NCBI RefSeq assembly: GCF_033193315.1
Contig: NZ_CP136187.1
Location: 3,355,501 to 3,419,500 of the forward strand
DNA length: 64,000 nt
Direction: 5' to 3'
Source: Agathobaculum sp. NTUH-O15-33
Lineage (GTDB): Bacteria > Bacillota > Clostridia > Oscillospirales > Butyricicoccaceae
Shown: one piece after another, positions 1 through 8,711 of the stretch
How the letters are laid out: each line of letters begins with the position of its first letter
Numbering within the stretch: the stretch's first letter is position 1
Notes under the pieces: model-generated
The model's database searches: none
Told to the model about the DNA's origin: nothing
What the model saw: only the letters and a program-made list of their open reading frames with translations
Program-made: the position numbers and the translations under genes

Positions 1-206
1 CACCCAGTATTTCCTCTTGCAGGATTTCCTTCAAATACCATCCCGCGGCAGCGTTTTCTTTCCGCGCGGCAACCGGCCTTATTTTTTGTGCAGGATAATT
101 GGGTGTCCCAGCAGAATTATTTGATTTTTTGATTCCGCGTCTGTAAAAACGCCCTTTCGCCGAAAAAATCCAGCAGGATTATTAACCACATCAAACGGAT
201 TATAGC

Positions 207-235
207 TTGAACATTTAACGCAAACAACCTATAAT
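207..235 (+). promoter_or_regulatory. Sigma-A promoter of the TRAP/sugar-acid operon
   Basis: A -35 element TTGAAC (207-212) is separated by 17 bp from a perfect -10 TATAAT (230-235). It lies about 120 bp before the first gene of the operon (start 358). The stretch 1-206 upstream holds no convincing gene: it has short open frames on the minus strand but no start codon with a ribosome site. Confidence 0.8.
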
Positions 236-357
236 TTAGCTCATAAACCAAGCATAACCCACAGCACCGGCAAATTGGCCGCCTTTTTCCGCCGCCGGGC
301 CGGACCGGCTATAAAAGAGTCGTAAATCAAAACAGAATCGTTTGACGGAGGGACAAT

Positions 358-1221
358 ATGAAAATCAGTGTTATCACCAACGGTATCAGTCAGGATTACG
401 AGACCTGCTGCAAGATCTTGAAAGAAACCGGCGTGCGGTACGCCGAACTGCAAGAGGTATATGGCAAGCGCGTCGAGTTGCTCAGCGAAGAGGAAGCGCA
501 AAAAATCAAGTCTCTGAACGAGCAATACGGGATCACGCCCGTGAGCGTCACCACGCACGCCTTTGCCGGCGTCGATGTGATGAGCCTGAACGTAGGCGAC
601 GAGACCTATGAAAAACACATGGCGCTTTTGAAAAACGGCATCCGCGTGGCCAAAACGGTCGGCGCGCCGCAGGTGCGGGCCATGCCCTTTACCAAGGCGA
701 TCGTGCTGCACGGCGCGCACGGCTCGGATCAATGGAACGCGGGCGGCAACAAGGCTTGGCCCAAATTCATCGAGCTGTACCGCCCCATTGCGAAGCTGGC
801 CGAGGCGGAGGACATCGTTATCACGGTGGAGAACGGCTTTAACGCCATGATCGTGTCCGGCTACCAGTGCCGCCAGTTTATCGAGGAGCTGGGCTGCGAC
901 CGGATCAAGATTCTGTGGGACCCGGCCAACGCCTTGTATTACGGCGATATCCCGTATCCCAACGCATACCACGAAATCCGGGACTGCTTGGGCCACGTAC
1001 ATATCAAGGATCTGAATTGCTCGATCATTGAGGGCTGGGTCGATATTAAAAACATCGGCCACGGCATGATGGCGCCCTATCTGGACGACATGCGGGCGGC
1101 GCTGGAGCGCGACGGGTACGAAGGCTACATCTCCCTTGAAAACATCCTCCGCCCGGACGGCGGCGATTTTATCGACGGGTACTACCTCGATATCCCCGAG
1201 CTGCAAAAACGGTTCGGCTGA
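358..1221 (+). CDS. Sugar phosphate isomerase/epimerase family TIM-barrel protein
   Basis: This 287-residue protein has the xylose-isomerase-like TIM-barrel pattern. The likely divalent-metal ligands are spread over the barrel: Glu in TVENGF, Asp in LWDPAN, His in GHVHIKD and Glu in SLENIL. The start follows a ribosome site (GGAGGGACAAT-ATG). It is the first gene of an operon with a dehydrogenase and a TRAP transporter, so it probably isomerises or epimerises an imported sugar acid or keto-sugar intermediate in the cytosol. The family also includes 3-dehydroshikimate dehydratases and inosose dehydratases, so the exact reaction cannot be read from sequence. The fold assignment is firm; the substrate is not known. 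Confidence 0.85.
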   Translation: MKISVITNGISQDYETCCKILKETGVRYAELQEVYGKRVELLSEEEAQKIKSLNEQYGITPVSVTTHAFAGVDVMSLNVGDETYEKHMALLKNGIRVAKTVGAPQVRAMPFTKAIVLHGAHGSDQWNAGGNKAWPKFIELYRPIAKLAEAEDIVITVENGFNAMIVSGYQCRQFIEELGCDRIKILWDPANALYYGDIPYPNAYHEIRDCLGHVHIKDLNCSIIEGWVDIKNIGHGMMAPYLDDMRAALERDGYEGYISLENILRPDGGDFIDGYYLDIPELQKRFG

Positions 1222-1240
1222 AAAAGCTCCCTTCATTTTT

Positions 1241-1271
1241 GGCTGCGGGGCGTCAACCCCGCCCCGCAGCC
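1241..1271 (+). other. Strong intercistronic hairpin
   Basis: Two 12-nt arms (1241-1252 and 1260-1271) pair perfectly around a 7-nt loop. No T-run follows, so it does not look like an intrinsic terminator. Lying between the first two genes of the operon, it may protect the upstream message or damp read-through. The rest of the 148-bp gap up to 1369 shows nothing else clear. Confidence 0.55.
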
Positions 1272-1369
1272 AATCCTCCTGAATCCCCCACATCGACGGC
1301 GAACGATTCCAGTTCGCTGTCTCTTTCAAAATCTCAATTCTTGGTCTATTATAAAAGGAGAAGTGAATC

Positions 1370-2263
1370 ATGAAAACAGTCGGCATGATCGGTCTTGGCA
1401 ACATGGGCATGGGCATGGCCAAAAACCTGATAAAAAAGGGGTTTCCCGTCAAGGGCTTTGATGTATTCGCCCCCAAGCTGGACGAATTCCGCGAGGCAGG
1501 AGGCCAGCCTTGCGCCAACCCGGCGGAGGTGGGCCACGACGCGGATGTTGTATTCGTCATGGTGCTCAACGGCCAGCAGGCGCTTGACGTCGCGTTTGGC
1601 GAAAACGGACTTGTGCAAACAATGCGCCCCGGCTCGGTCTACTTCCTAACCTCCACCATCGGTCTGGGGTATGCAAAAAAACTGCACGAGGGCCTTGCGG
1701 CAAAAGGCATTGAAATGATCGACTGCGCGGTCTCCGGCGGCCTGCCGGGCGCGCAGAACGGCACGCTCACGCTGATGGCGGCCGGAAAAAAACCGGTTTA
1801 CGAAAGCTGTGCCGATGTCATGGACGCGATCGCGACCAATCCCAACCACGTGGGAGAAGAGCCCGGTCAGGGGCAGGTCGTCAAGGCATGCCTGCAAGCG
1901 CTGGTCGGCGCGCAGTACACCGCGATCTTTGAATTGATGGTCATGGGCTGCAAGGCAGGCGTGGACCCGCAGGTGCTGCAAAACGTGATCAGTACCTCGG
2001 TTGCGGGCAGCAAGCTGTTCGATATCTGCGTGCCGCTCATCATGGATCGCAAATTCAAGAACACCGGCTCGTCGCTTGCCGTGATGAGCAAGGATCTGAA
2101 TATCACGATGGATCTGGCGCGCGAGGTGGGCTGCGCCATGCCGACTGTTGCGATCGCCCGCGAAATGGTGCAGGCCGGCTTCATCCGCTACCCGGACGAG
2201 GATAACTGGGCCGTTACAAAAATTCTGGAGGACATCGCGGGAGCCGAGGTAAAACGCCGCTAA
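1370..2263 (+). CDS. NAD(P)-dependent beta-hydroxyacid dehydrogenase (3-hydroxyisobutyrate / tartronate semialdehyde reductase family)
   Basis: The 297-residue protein opens with the Rossmann signature GLGNMGMGMAKN and contains the substrate motif DCAVSGG, typical of this family. The catalytic lysine is in GQGQVVKACLQ, but the Asn that normally lies four residues after it is Gln here, so substrate handling may differ. A good ribosome site (AAAGGAG) precedes ATG. Members reduce tartronate semialdehyde or oxidise 3-hydroxyacids. With a hydroxypyruvate isomerase-like gene at 6225 the pair resembles the glyoxylate/D-glycerate route (GlxR with Hyi), which is an inference from context. It lies between the TIM-barrel gene and the TRAP genes. 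Confidence 0.82.
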   Translation: MKTVGMIGLGNMGMGMAKNLIKKGFPVKGFDVFAPKLDEFREAGGQPCANPAEVGHDADVVFVMVLNGQQALDVAFGENGLVQTMRPGSVYFLTSTIGLGYAKKLHEGLAAKGIEMIDCAVSGGLPGAQNGTLTLMAAGKKPVYESCADVMDAIATNPNHVGEEPGQGQVVKACLQALVGAQYTAIFELMVMGCKAGVDPQVLQNVISTSVAGSKLFDICVPLIMDRKFKNTGSSLAVMSKDLNITMDLAREVGCAMPTVAIAREMVQAGFIRYPDEDNWAVTKILEDIAGAEVKRR

Positions 2264-2304
2264 ACGGCTACGCAAAGCAAGGGAAACAGACAGGAGGGAA
2301 AGGA

Positions 2305-2826
2305 ATGAAAGCGATCAAGTGGCTTAACCGACATGCTGAAGAGGTTCTTCTGGTGGCAATGCTCGTGGTCATGCTTGTTGTGGAAATCGCGCAGATATTC
2401 ATGCGCCGCGTCATGGGTTCGTCCCTTTCGTGGGCGGAAGAGGTCGTGCGGTATCTGTTCGTATGGTCGGGCTTTCTCAGCATCAGCTTTACCATTCAGA
2501 ATCAATCAGCCATGCGCCTTACCATGCTGGTCGCCGCGATGCCGCGCATGGTGCGGCACATATGCATCGCGGTGGTGTATATCGCGCTCACAGCATTTTT
2601 CGGGTATATGGCGGCGGTGGCGGTGGTGCAGCTCGGCTCCATGCACCAGACGAGCGCCGCGCTCGGCATGCCGATGGTGTACGTCTATCTAGCCCCCGTG
2701 GTGGGCTTTATCCTGACCACGGTGCGCAGTATTCAGGCGCTCATCGTCGTGTTCAAGGGCCTTGGCAAAAACCATACGCACGATATTGTCATCAACACGA
2801 AACCTGAGGAAGGGGGCACGGTCTGA
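2305..2826 (+). CDS. dctQ: TRAP transporter small permease (DctQ type)
   Basis: This 173-residue integral membrane protein has four predicted helices, at about 13-32, 46-66, 86-108 and 124-147. It carries the DctQ hallmark between the first two (a RRVMG segment followed by SWAEEVVRYLFVW). It is the scaffold subunit that joins the large permease in sodium-driven uptake of organic acids. A ribosome site (GGAGGGAAAGGA) precedes the ATG. Its stop overlaps the next start by one base (TGATG), which indicates translational coupling to the large subunit. Confidence 0.92.
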   Translation: MKAIKWLNRHAEEVLLVAMLVVMLVVEIAQIFMRRVMGSSLSWAEEVVRYLFVWSGFLSISFTIQNQSAMRLTMLVAAMPRMVRHICIAVVYIALTAFFGYMAAVAVVQLGSMHQTSAALGMPMVYVYLAPVVGFILTTVRSIQALIVVFKGLGKNHTHDIVINTKPEEGGTV

Positions 2827-4115
2827 TGGTAGGCGCAATTTTTGCCGGCATGCTGGTGCTGCTGGTGCTCGCGGTCCCGATCTGTGTCGTGATCGCCATG
2901 ATCTCTCTGATCCCCTACGGGCTTGACCCCACCTTTGCGGCCAGCCCCATGTTCATTCTCCGGCAAATGGTTTCCGGCTTGGATTCCATCACCCTGATCG
3001 CCATTCCGATGTTCGTGCTGTCGGGTATCATCATGGCGCGCGGCGGCATATCCAAAAAGCTGTTTAACGTATTCTCCTATTTTATTGGCGATAAGACCGG
3101 CGGCCTGCCGTGCGCGGCGGTCATCACCTGCCTGTTTTACGGGGCCATTTCGGGCTCCGCGCCCGCGACCACCGCGGCGGTCGGTGCGATGACCATCCCG
3201 ATTCTGGTCAGCCTCGGCTATGACCTGACCTTCTGCGCGGCGCTCGTCGCTATCGCGGGCGGATTGGGCGTCATTATTCCCCCGTCCATTCCGTTCATCC
3301 TGTATTCCATGAACTCAGGCGCTTCGGTAGGCGCGCTGTTCATGGCCGGCATTTTGCCCGGCATCCTGATCGGCGTTTGCCTGATGGTTTATTCCGTCTT
3401 CTACTGTAAAAAGCACGGCGAGGATAAGGAGAAGCTGCGCGAAAACATCGCGGAGCTTCGCCAAAAGGGCTTTATTAAGGTGTTTATGGAAAGCTTCTGG
3501 GCTCTGCTCAGCCCGGTCATCATTCTCGGCTCAATCTACGGCGGCATCTGCACGCCGACCGAAGCGGCGGTCATCTCGGTCGTGTACGCGCTCGTGATCT
3601 GCCTGTTTGTCTACAAAACGCTAAAGCCCCGTGAGTTGTACGCCGTTTTACGCGAGGGCGTGGAAACCTATGCGCCCATCTTGTTCATCCTCGGCGCGGC
3701 GCAGGCGTTCAGCCGCGTGCTCACGCTGACGCAAGCGCCCCAGCAGCTGGCCGAGGCCATGGGCTCGGCGATCAGCTCCAAGGTTGCGCTCATTCTACTG
3801 ATCAACGTATTCTTGTTGTTCGTCGGCATGGTGATGGACACCGGTCCCGCTATTCTGATTTTGACCCCCATCCTCGTGCCCATCGTCACGGCGGCGGGCA
3901 TTGATCCGGTACATTTCGGCGTTATTATGATCGTAAACCTCGCCATCGGCTTTGTCACGCCGCCGATCGGCAACAACCTGTACGTCGCCTCCACCCTGAC
4001 CAAGCTGCCCGTAACAGCGATTGCGAAAAAGGCGGTGCCGTTTATGGCGGCCTTCTTCATCGCGCTACTAATCATCACCTTTGTGCCGCAGGTCTCCCTG
4101 CTGCTCGTCCAGTAA
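2826..4115 (+). CDS. dctM: TRAP transporter large permease (DctM type)
   Basis: The 429-residue protein is almost wholly hydrophobic, with about a dozen transmembrane segments and the conserved DctM motifs GAISGSAPATTAAVG and PPSIPFILYS in the first half and TPPIGNNLYVAS in the second. It forms the elevator-type translocation channel with the small permease. It is the full family length and starts inside the stop codon of the upstream gene. The substrate is set by the binding protein that follows and is probably a sugar acid, judging from the neighbouring enzymes. Confidence 0.94.
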   Translation: MVGAIFAGMLVLLVLAVPICVVIAMISLIPYGLDPTFAASPMFILRQMVSGLDSITLIAIPMFVLSGIIMARGGISKKLFNVFSYFIGDKTGGLPCAAVITCLFYGAISGSAPATTAAVGAMTIPILVSLGYDLTFCAALVAIAGGLGVIIPPSIPFILYSMNSGASVGALFMAGILPGILIGVCLMVYSVFYCKKHGEDKEKLRENIAELRQKGFIKVFMESFWALLSPVIILGSIYGGICTPTEAAVISVVYALVICLFVYKTLKPRELYAVLREGVETYAPILFILGAAQAFSRVLTLTQAPQQLAEAMGSAISSKVALILLINVFLLFVGMVMDTGPAILILTPILVPIVTAAGIDPVHFGVIMIVNLAIGFVTPPIGNNLYVASTLTKLPVTAIAKKAVPFMAAFFIALLIITFVPQVSLLLVQ

Positions 4116-4128
4116 AGGAGGGCCGGAA

Positions 4129-5181
4129 ATGATAAAACGATTGCGAAAGCTTACCGCGCTGCTGCTTACCGGCGGCGTAACGCTCTCCTGCGCCGCCTGC
4201 GAACCGCTGAACGCGGTCGCGAGCCCGGATAAGGAAGGCAAGCTGGTCGTCAGCGTCGCCTATGATTCTCAGCCGGATTCCGTCACCGGCATCATCGCCA
4301 CCAGCCTTGCGGAAATGCTGGAAGAGAAAAGCGGCGGCAAGATCACCGCGCATGTATACCCGTCCGGCCAGCTCGGTTCGGACAAAGAGCTGATTCAAAG
4401 CTGTATTTCGGGCGATGTGGAGTTTGTCGTGCAGAATCACTCGGCTCAGGTAAACGATATCACGGGCGCAAAGGTGCTCGATATGCCGTACTTATTCCCC
4501 AATATTGAAATCGCGCGCCAAACGCTGGACGACCCCGAATTTCGCAAGGTGTACGACGCGCTGTATCCCGAAATCGGCTTGAAGCTGCTGATGATCTCGG
4601 ACATGGGCTACCGGCAGACCTCGTCGAACCGCAAATTACAAACGCTGAACGATTTTAAAGGGCTGGACATCCGCACGATGGAAAACCCCATCCATCTGGC
4701 GCTTTGGAAGGCGCTCGGCGCGAACCCGACCCCGATGAACCGCGGCGAGGTGTTCCTTGCCCTGCAACAGGGCCTGCTCATGGCGCAGGAGGACCCTTAC
4801 GTGAACTTTCTCCTGAACAACTATCAGGAGGTTCAGCAGTACGCGGTCGCGACCAACCACCTGTTCCACGACATCACCGTGATCACGAACGACCGGTTTT
4901 ATCAGGAGCTGCCGGAGGAGTACCGGAGCTGGATCGACGCCTGCTGCACCGAATTGCTTCCCATCTCCCGCGAGCGCTCGGACAGCATCAACAACGAACA
5001 GGATCTGATCGACGCGGGCATGGAGGTCGTCCATCTGTCGGACGAGGTATTCAACCAGATCTCCGCGATTGAGGAAGAACAGGTCTGGCCCATGATTCGT
5101 GAGCAGGTCGGCGACGAACTGACCGACGCATTGCTGGACGCGGTCGACCGAGCCAAGATCAAATGCGGTTACGAGGAATAA
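4129..5181 (+). CDS. dctP: TRAP transporter substrate-binding lipoprotein (DctP type)
   Basis: I chose the ATG at 4129 because it follows AAAGGAGGG and starts a lipoprotein signal (MIKRLRKLTALLL, lipobox around LSCAAC), giving 350 residues; an upstream in-frame start at 4081 would lie inside dctM. The mature part has the TRAP binding-protein pattern, including PSGQLGSDKELI, DMPYLF and an Arg in GLDIRTMEN that in this family binds the substrate carboxylate. The later motif, usually close to GVVDGQENP, reads QGLLMAQEDP, so the pocket is somewhat divergent. It captures the ligand outside the cell for DctQM. Confidence 0.92.
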   Translation: MIKRLRKLTALLLTGGVTLSCAACEPLNAVASPDKEGKLVVSVAYDSQPDSVTGIIATSLAEMLEEKSGGKITAHVYPSGQLGSDKELIQSCISGDVEFVVQNHSAQVNDITGAKVLDMPYLFPNIEIARQTLDDPEFRKVYDALYPEIGLKLLMISDMGYRQTSSNRKLQTLNDFKGLDIRTMENPIHLALWKALGANPTPMNRGEVFLALQQGLLMAQEDPYVNFLLNNYQEVQQYAVATNHLFHDITVITNDRFYQELPEEYRSWIDACCTELLPISRERSDSINNEQDLIDAGMEVVHLSDEVFNQISAIEEEQVWPMIREQVGDELTDALLDAVDRAKIKCGYEE

Positions 5182-5182
5182 A

Positions 5183-5206
5183 AAGCCCCCGCGAGAGCGG
5201 GAGCTT
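5183..5206 (-). terminator. Terminator of the AraC gene, shared with the TRAP operon
   Basis: A GC-rich stem (5183-5192 with 5197-5206, one mismatch, GAGA loop) is followed on the minus strand by a run of T. It lies in the 36-bp gap between the converging dctP and araC-type genes. It fits best as the intrinsic terminator of the minus-strand regulator and may also stop plus-strand transcription. Confidence 0.7.
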
Positions 5207-5217
5207 CTACAAAAGCG

Positions 5218-6117
5218 TCATAAGAACAACGAGGATTCATCGGGCGTTACCGTGGTAAACCGTTCGCGAAACGCCTGCGGATGCAGGCCGATGTGCCGCA
5301 TAAACAGCTTGGTGAAGTGGTAAGGGTTTTCATAGCCCACCTGCCGCGCGATCGCGCTGACCGAATGCGTCGTGCGGATCAGCTGCCACTGCGCGTCGCT
5401 CATGCGGCGGCTGATCTGATAGTTGATCGGCGAAATGCCGAACTCTGTTGTGAAAAGGTGCGTCAGATAGCTGGCGCTTACGTGAAAGTGCGCGGAAAGC
5501 TGTTCCACCTTGATCACGGTGCGGTAGTTCTTATCGATGTAATGCAGGATGTCGAGCGCAATCTGCCTGCGTGCGGTTTCCTTTCGGGTAGGCTTAGCGT
5601 GGGAATCGTTGTGCTCCACCATACGGTGCGCGATCAGCAGCAGCGACAGGCTCAGCATGTGCGTCAAATCGTGTGTGTAGTGGCTGGCCGCGTCCTGCGT
5701 ATAGGCGGCAAGGATTCGTTCCAGCAGCAGCCGGATCGTCTCCCCCGCCTCGCCCGCCGCGTAGTACGGATAGGTCTTGGGCGAAACGATGTAGCCGGGC
5801 GGCACATTATCCAGCTTGACCCCCGTCATCGTGAGCGTCCATGCATCCAGCGCATCGTTCGGGTCGGAAACAACCGAATGCACCGTGTCGGGATTGATAA
5901 TCAGTAAATCGCCCCGGCTCGCGTGGAACACCGAATCGTTCACCGTGTATATCCCCTGTCCACCGGCGATATAAATGATCTCCGCCAGCGCCTCGTGGGA
6001 ATGGAAATGAAACACCCAGTTTGGGTTGCCAAATACGTGGGTAATCTCGGTCACTTGAAAATTCGCGTTATCCGCAAGGAACGTGGAAGGCTGTTTTTCA
6101 AAATGCAGCTTGATCAC
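5218..6117 (-). CDS. AraC family transcriptional regulator with cupin sensor domain
   Basis: The 299-residue protein has an N-terminal cupin-like ligand domain (HFHSHEALAEIIYI, then GDLLIINPDTVHSV) and two C-terminal AraC helix-turn-helix motifs (VEQLSAHFHVSASYLTHLF and ARQVGYENPYHFTKLF). Such proteins usually activate sugar or sugar-acid uptake and catabolism when the cupin binds the inducer. It sits between the TRAP operon and the divergent isomerase operon, so it is the obvious local regulator of both. The ligand is unknown. Confidence 0.9.
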   Translation of the reverse strand: MIKLHFEKQPSTFLADNANFQVTEITHVFGNPNWVFHFHSHEALAEIIYIAGGQGIYTVNDSVFHASRGDLLIINPDTVHSVVSDPNDALDAWTLTMTGVKLDNVPPGYIVSPKTYPYYAAGEAGETIRLLLERILAAYTQDAASHYTHDLTHMLSLSLLLIAHRMVEHNDSHAKPTRKETARRQIALDILHYIDKNYRTVIKVEQLSAHFHVSASYLTHLFTTEFGISPINYQISRRMSDAQWQLIRTTHSVSAIARQVGYENPYHFTKLFMRHIGLHPQAFRERFTTVTPDESSLFL

Positions 6118-6161
6118 GGCGCTTCCCCCCTCTCCGGCTCCGGCCGTTACTTGTTCATTTT

Positions 6162-6190
6162 ATTGTATTGCATCTTGTGCGGGCCGTCAA
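6162..6190 (-). promoter_or_regulatory. Promoter of the AraC-type regulator
   Basis: On the minus strand TTGACG (6190-6185) and TACAAT (6167-6162) are 17 bp apart, 45 bp ahead of the start codon. The region is the 107-bp divergent gap with the isomerase operon. I could not see a second clear promoter for the plus strand, which would fit activator-dependent expression. Confidence 0.7.
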
Positions 6191-6224
6191 GCCCGGACTC
6201 ATGTTAAAAAGGAGCAGAATACTC

Positions 6225-7004
6225 ATGAAAAAATCGATCTGTATAGAAAAAATATTTTTAGAGCACGACTTTTACGACCGCTTTGCCAAGGTGGCCGAAG
6301 CAGGTTTTCAGTATGTTGAATTTGGCTATTGGCCGGGCCGCGACATCGACCGCATCAAGGCCGAATGCGACAAACACGGGCTGACGGTCACCACCTTTTC
6401 GGCAGATTTCAAGGCTTCGCTGATCGTGCCAAAGGATCGCGCGGCATTCCTCGACTATCTGGCGCAGTCCATCGAGGTCGCCAAGACCCTTGGCTGCCAA
6501 AATCTCGTCATTCATTCGCAGGCCATGGACGATACCGGCGCGTTTACCAGCGACGGCAGCGATCTGGACGAACCGGTCAAGCTTTACAGCGCTGCGCTGA
6601 CCGCGCAGGACGCGGCGCGCATGGCCGAGCAGGCTGGTGTAACCCTCGTACTAGAAGCGGTCAACAACATTTCAAAGCCCGGCTACTACATGACCAGCTG
6701 CCGCTATACCGGGAACCTGTGCAAGGTGGTCGGATCGCCAAACCTAAAAATACTGTATGATATCTGGCACATGCAGCAGATGGAAGGCAACATGGTCGCC
6801 AATCTGCGCAAATACGCGGACGTACTCGGCTATATTCACGTGGGCGACTGTCCGGAGCGCCACGAGCCGGGCACCGGCGAGATCAACTTTGATAAGATCA
6901 AGCATGTCGTCTGTGACGAGCTCGGCCTTGATATCGTTTGGGGCTTTGAGCTCGATCCCGAAATTTCTTCAGCCGACTGCGTGCAAAAGCTCGCGGCGTT
7001 TTAA
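6225..7004 (+). CDS. Hydroxypyruvate isomerase-like TIM-barrel protein
   Basis: The ATG at 6225 was chosen because it follows AAAGGAG and starts MKKSICIEK, giving 259 residues, the usual length of the Hyi family; earlier in-frame starts lack a ribosome site. Family motifs include VLEAVNN with the metal Glu, KILYDIWHMQQMEGN with Asp and His, YIHVGDCPERHEPGTG and a terminal Glu in FELDP. Hyi interconverts hydroxypyruvate and tartronate semialdehyde, and related enzymes act on other short keto acids. It is the first gene of an operon divergent from the AraC regulator. Confidence 0.85.
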   Translation: MKKSICIEKIFLEHDFYDRFAKVAEAGFQYVEFGYWPGRDIDRIKAECDKHGLTVTTFSADFKASLIVPKDRAAFLDYLAQSIEVAKTLGCQNLVIHSQAMDDTGAFTSDGSDLDEPVKLYSAALTAQDAARMAEQAGVTLVLEAVNNISKPGYYMTSCRYTGNLCKVVGSPNLKILYDIWHMQQMEGNMVANLRKYADVLGYIHVGDCPERHEPGTGEINFDKIKHVVCDELGLDIVWGFELDPEISSADCVQKLAAF

Positions 7005-7022
7005 AAAAAGGAGGATATTATC

Positions 7023-7310
7023 ATGATCGTTACCATCGCCCGTCAGGTCATCAAGCCCGCCTGCTTCGACGCTTATCATGCGCTGGCGGCAGAGCTTGCC
7101 GAAAGCTCCCGCGCCGAGCCCGGCTGCGCCGGCTATCGCTCGGTGCAAGCCGAGGAGGACAAGCGCGTGCATCTGTTCATCGAATGCTGGAAGGATCAGG
7201 CCGCGATCGATACCCACGTCGCGACAGAGCACTTCACCCGCATCGTGCCGCAGTTCGCCGCCATGTTTGATGATGCCGAATTGGTCACCCGCTATCAGGT
7301 GCTTGCCTGA
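7023..7310 (+). CDS. Antibiotic biosynthesis monooxygenase (ABM) family protein
   Basis: This 95-residue protein has the dimeric alpha-beta barrel pattern of the ABM/YgiN family: a beta strand at the start (MIVTIARQVIK), the GCAGYRSVQ segment, then FIECWKDQAAIDTHVATEHF near the middle. Small members oxidise quinols or degrade haem, and many have unknown roles. It lies 18 bp after the isomerase gene with a good AAGGAGGA ribosome site and 1 bp before the next start, so it is in the operon. It could act on an aromatic or enediol by-product here, which is a guess. Confidence 0.8.
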   Translation: MIVTIARQVIKPACFDAYHALAAELAESSRAEPGCAGYRSVQAEEDKRVHLFIECWKDQAAIDTHVATEHFTRIVPQFAAMFDDAELVTRYQVLA

Positions 7311-7311
7311 T

Positions 7312-8178
7312 ATGTCCGTCTCGACACGCACCGGATTGATCGCGCTGCTGGGCCGCCCGCTGGGCTTTACACTCGCACCCGCCATGCAGAACAGCGCGTT
7401 TCGCGCGCTGGGCATGGACGCACTCTACCTTCCTGTGGAGTGTGAAGCGGACGATCTGCCCGTGCTGCTCGCAGCATTCCGCCGCATGCCGTTTATCGGG
7501 CTGGCCGTCACCAAGCCGCTCAAGATCAGCATCCTCCCCTATCTGGACGAATCGGACCCGCTGGTCGCGCAAATCGGCTCGTGCAATACGGTTTGTTTCA
7601 AAAACGGGCGGTGGACCGCCCACAATACGGACGGCGAGGGCTTTGCCGACGCCCTCACCGGAGCATACGGCGATATCCGAGGCGCCACACTGCTGGTTCT
7701 GGGCGCAGGCGGTGCTTCGCGCGCGCTGTGCTTTGCCTGCGCGGCAAGGGGCGCGGGGCGCATCCTACTTGTGAACCGCACGCTGGAAACCGCACGCGCG
7801 CTTGCGCAGGCGGTGAGCCTCCGCTTCCCTATTCCATGTGAAGCATTGCCTTGGGGCGAGCTTTCATCCGCCCTGCCTATGGCCGATATCCTGATTAACG
7901 CGACCGGCCTTGGCATGGAGCCGCACGTGGGGCAAACCCCGTTGCCCGCCGCGCTGCTTTCACCGCGCCTGTTCGTGTGCGACCTCGCCTACCGCCCGGC
8001 GCGGACCCGGTTGCTTGCCGATGCCGAGGCGGCGGGCTGCCGCACTATGAACGGGCTTGCCATGGCCGTTTATCAAGGGGCGCGCCAGATTAAGCTATGG
8101 ACGGGGTATGACGCCCCTATCGGCTTCATGTCCGATACCCTGCGCCGCCTCTCCGGATGCGAAGGAGATCGCCTGTGA
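7312..8178 (+). CDS. Shikimate dehydrogenase-like oxidoreductase
   Basis: The ATG at 7312 directly follows the upstream stop and gives 288 residues, the normal AroE length. AroE features are GRPLGFTLAPAMQN, the catalytic Lys in GLAVTKPLK, the catalytic Asp in NTDGEGF, the NADP-binding GAGGASRA and NATGLGM. The usual Ser-Leu-Ser of the substrate loop reads FTLAP, a divergence that suggests a substrate other than shikimate. In a catabolic operon with Hyi-like and ABM proteins it is more likely a quinate/shikimate-type or sugar-acid dehydrogenase than the biosynthetic enzyme. Confidence 0.82.
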   Translation: MSVSTRTGLIALLGRPLGFTLAPAMQNSAFRALGMDALYLPVECEADDLPVLLAAFRRMPFIGLAVTKPLKISILPYLDESDPLVAQIGSCNTVCFKNGRWTAHNTDGEGFADALTGAYGDIRGATLLVLGAGGASRALCFACAARGAGRILLVNRTLETARALAQAVSLRFPIPCEALPWGELSSALPMADILINATGLGMEPHVGQTPLPAALLSPRLFVCDLAYRPARTRLLADAEAAGCRTMNGLAMAVYQGARQIKLWTGYDAPIGFMSDTLRRLSGCEGDRL

Positions 8179-8711
8179 AGCAATATGGCCGACTTTATTT
8201 TGCGTTCCTGCGGCTGGGCGCCTTTACCTTCGGCGGCGGGTTGGCCATGCTGCCGCTGCTACAACACGAGGCCGTGGAGCGCTATGGCTGGGCGACGGAA
8301 GAAGAACTGATCGACATGTACGCCGTCGCGCAGTGCGCGCCGGGTATTATCGCCGTTAATACCGCCGTCTATGTCGGCAGCCATGTAGCGGGAGTGCCCG
8401 GCAGTCTTGCCGCGGTGCTAGGGCAAATCACATCGCCCATCTGTCTGATCACCTGCATCGCCTTCGCCTTTCAGCATCTGACCGAGCAGCCGCTTTTTCA
8501 GCACGCGCTTGCCGGCATACGCGCCATGGTGTGCGTCTTGTTATGTAACACCGCTTGGCGCATGGGCCAAAAAAGCTTGGTGGACATTCCGACCGTGATG
8601 CTCTGCGCCGCCGGGGTCGTCCTGTCCCTACTGCTGCATGTGCCGCTGATCGCGGTCATGCTCGGGGCAGGGCTGCTTGGGCTGCTGCTCAAAGGGGGAA
8701 AGCCTTCGTGA
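8175..8711 (+). CDS. Chromate transporter family protein, first half
   Basis: A GTG at 8175 overlaps the upstream stop (GTGA) and has GAAGGAG seven bases before it, giving 178 residues. The sequence has the ChrA-domain glycine motif GAFTFGGGLAMLP near the start and AQCAPGIIAVN after it, with about five hydrophobic segments. Short-chain ChrA proteins work as pairs of half-transporters. In this locus the pair may export or import an organic anion rather than chromate. It is translationally coupled to both neighbours. Confidence 0.88.
   Translation: MKQYGRLYFAFLRLGAFTFGGGLAMLPLLQHEAVERYGWATEEELIDMYAVAQCAPGIIAVNTAVYVGSHVAGVPGSLAAVLGQITSPICLITCIAFAFQHLTEQPLFQHALAGIRAMVCVLLCNTAWRMGQKSLVDIPTVMLCAAGVVLSLLLHVPLIAVMLGAGLLGLLLKGGKPS

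Noticed and set aside
82-235. Minus-strand open frames upstream of the first operon (one ending ILLGHPIILHKK)
   Set aside because: They lack a start codon with a ribosome site and run across a consensus promoter, so no gene is called.
241-1569. Minus-strand open frame of 442 codons across the first isomerase gene
   Set aside because: It is antisense to a clearly conserved TIM-barrel gene, has low-complexity Arg/Ala/His/Asp composition and no ribosome site. It is a shadow of GC-rich codon usage.
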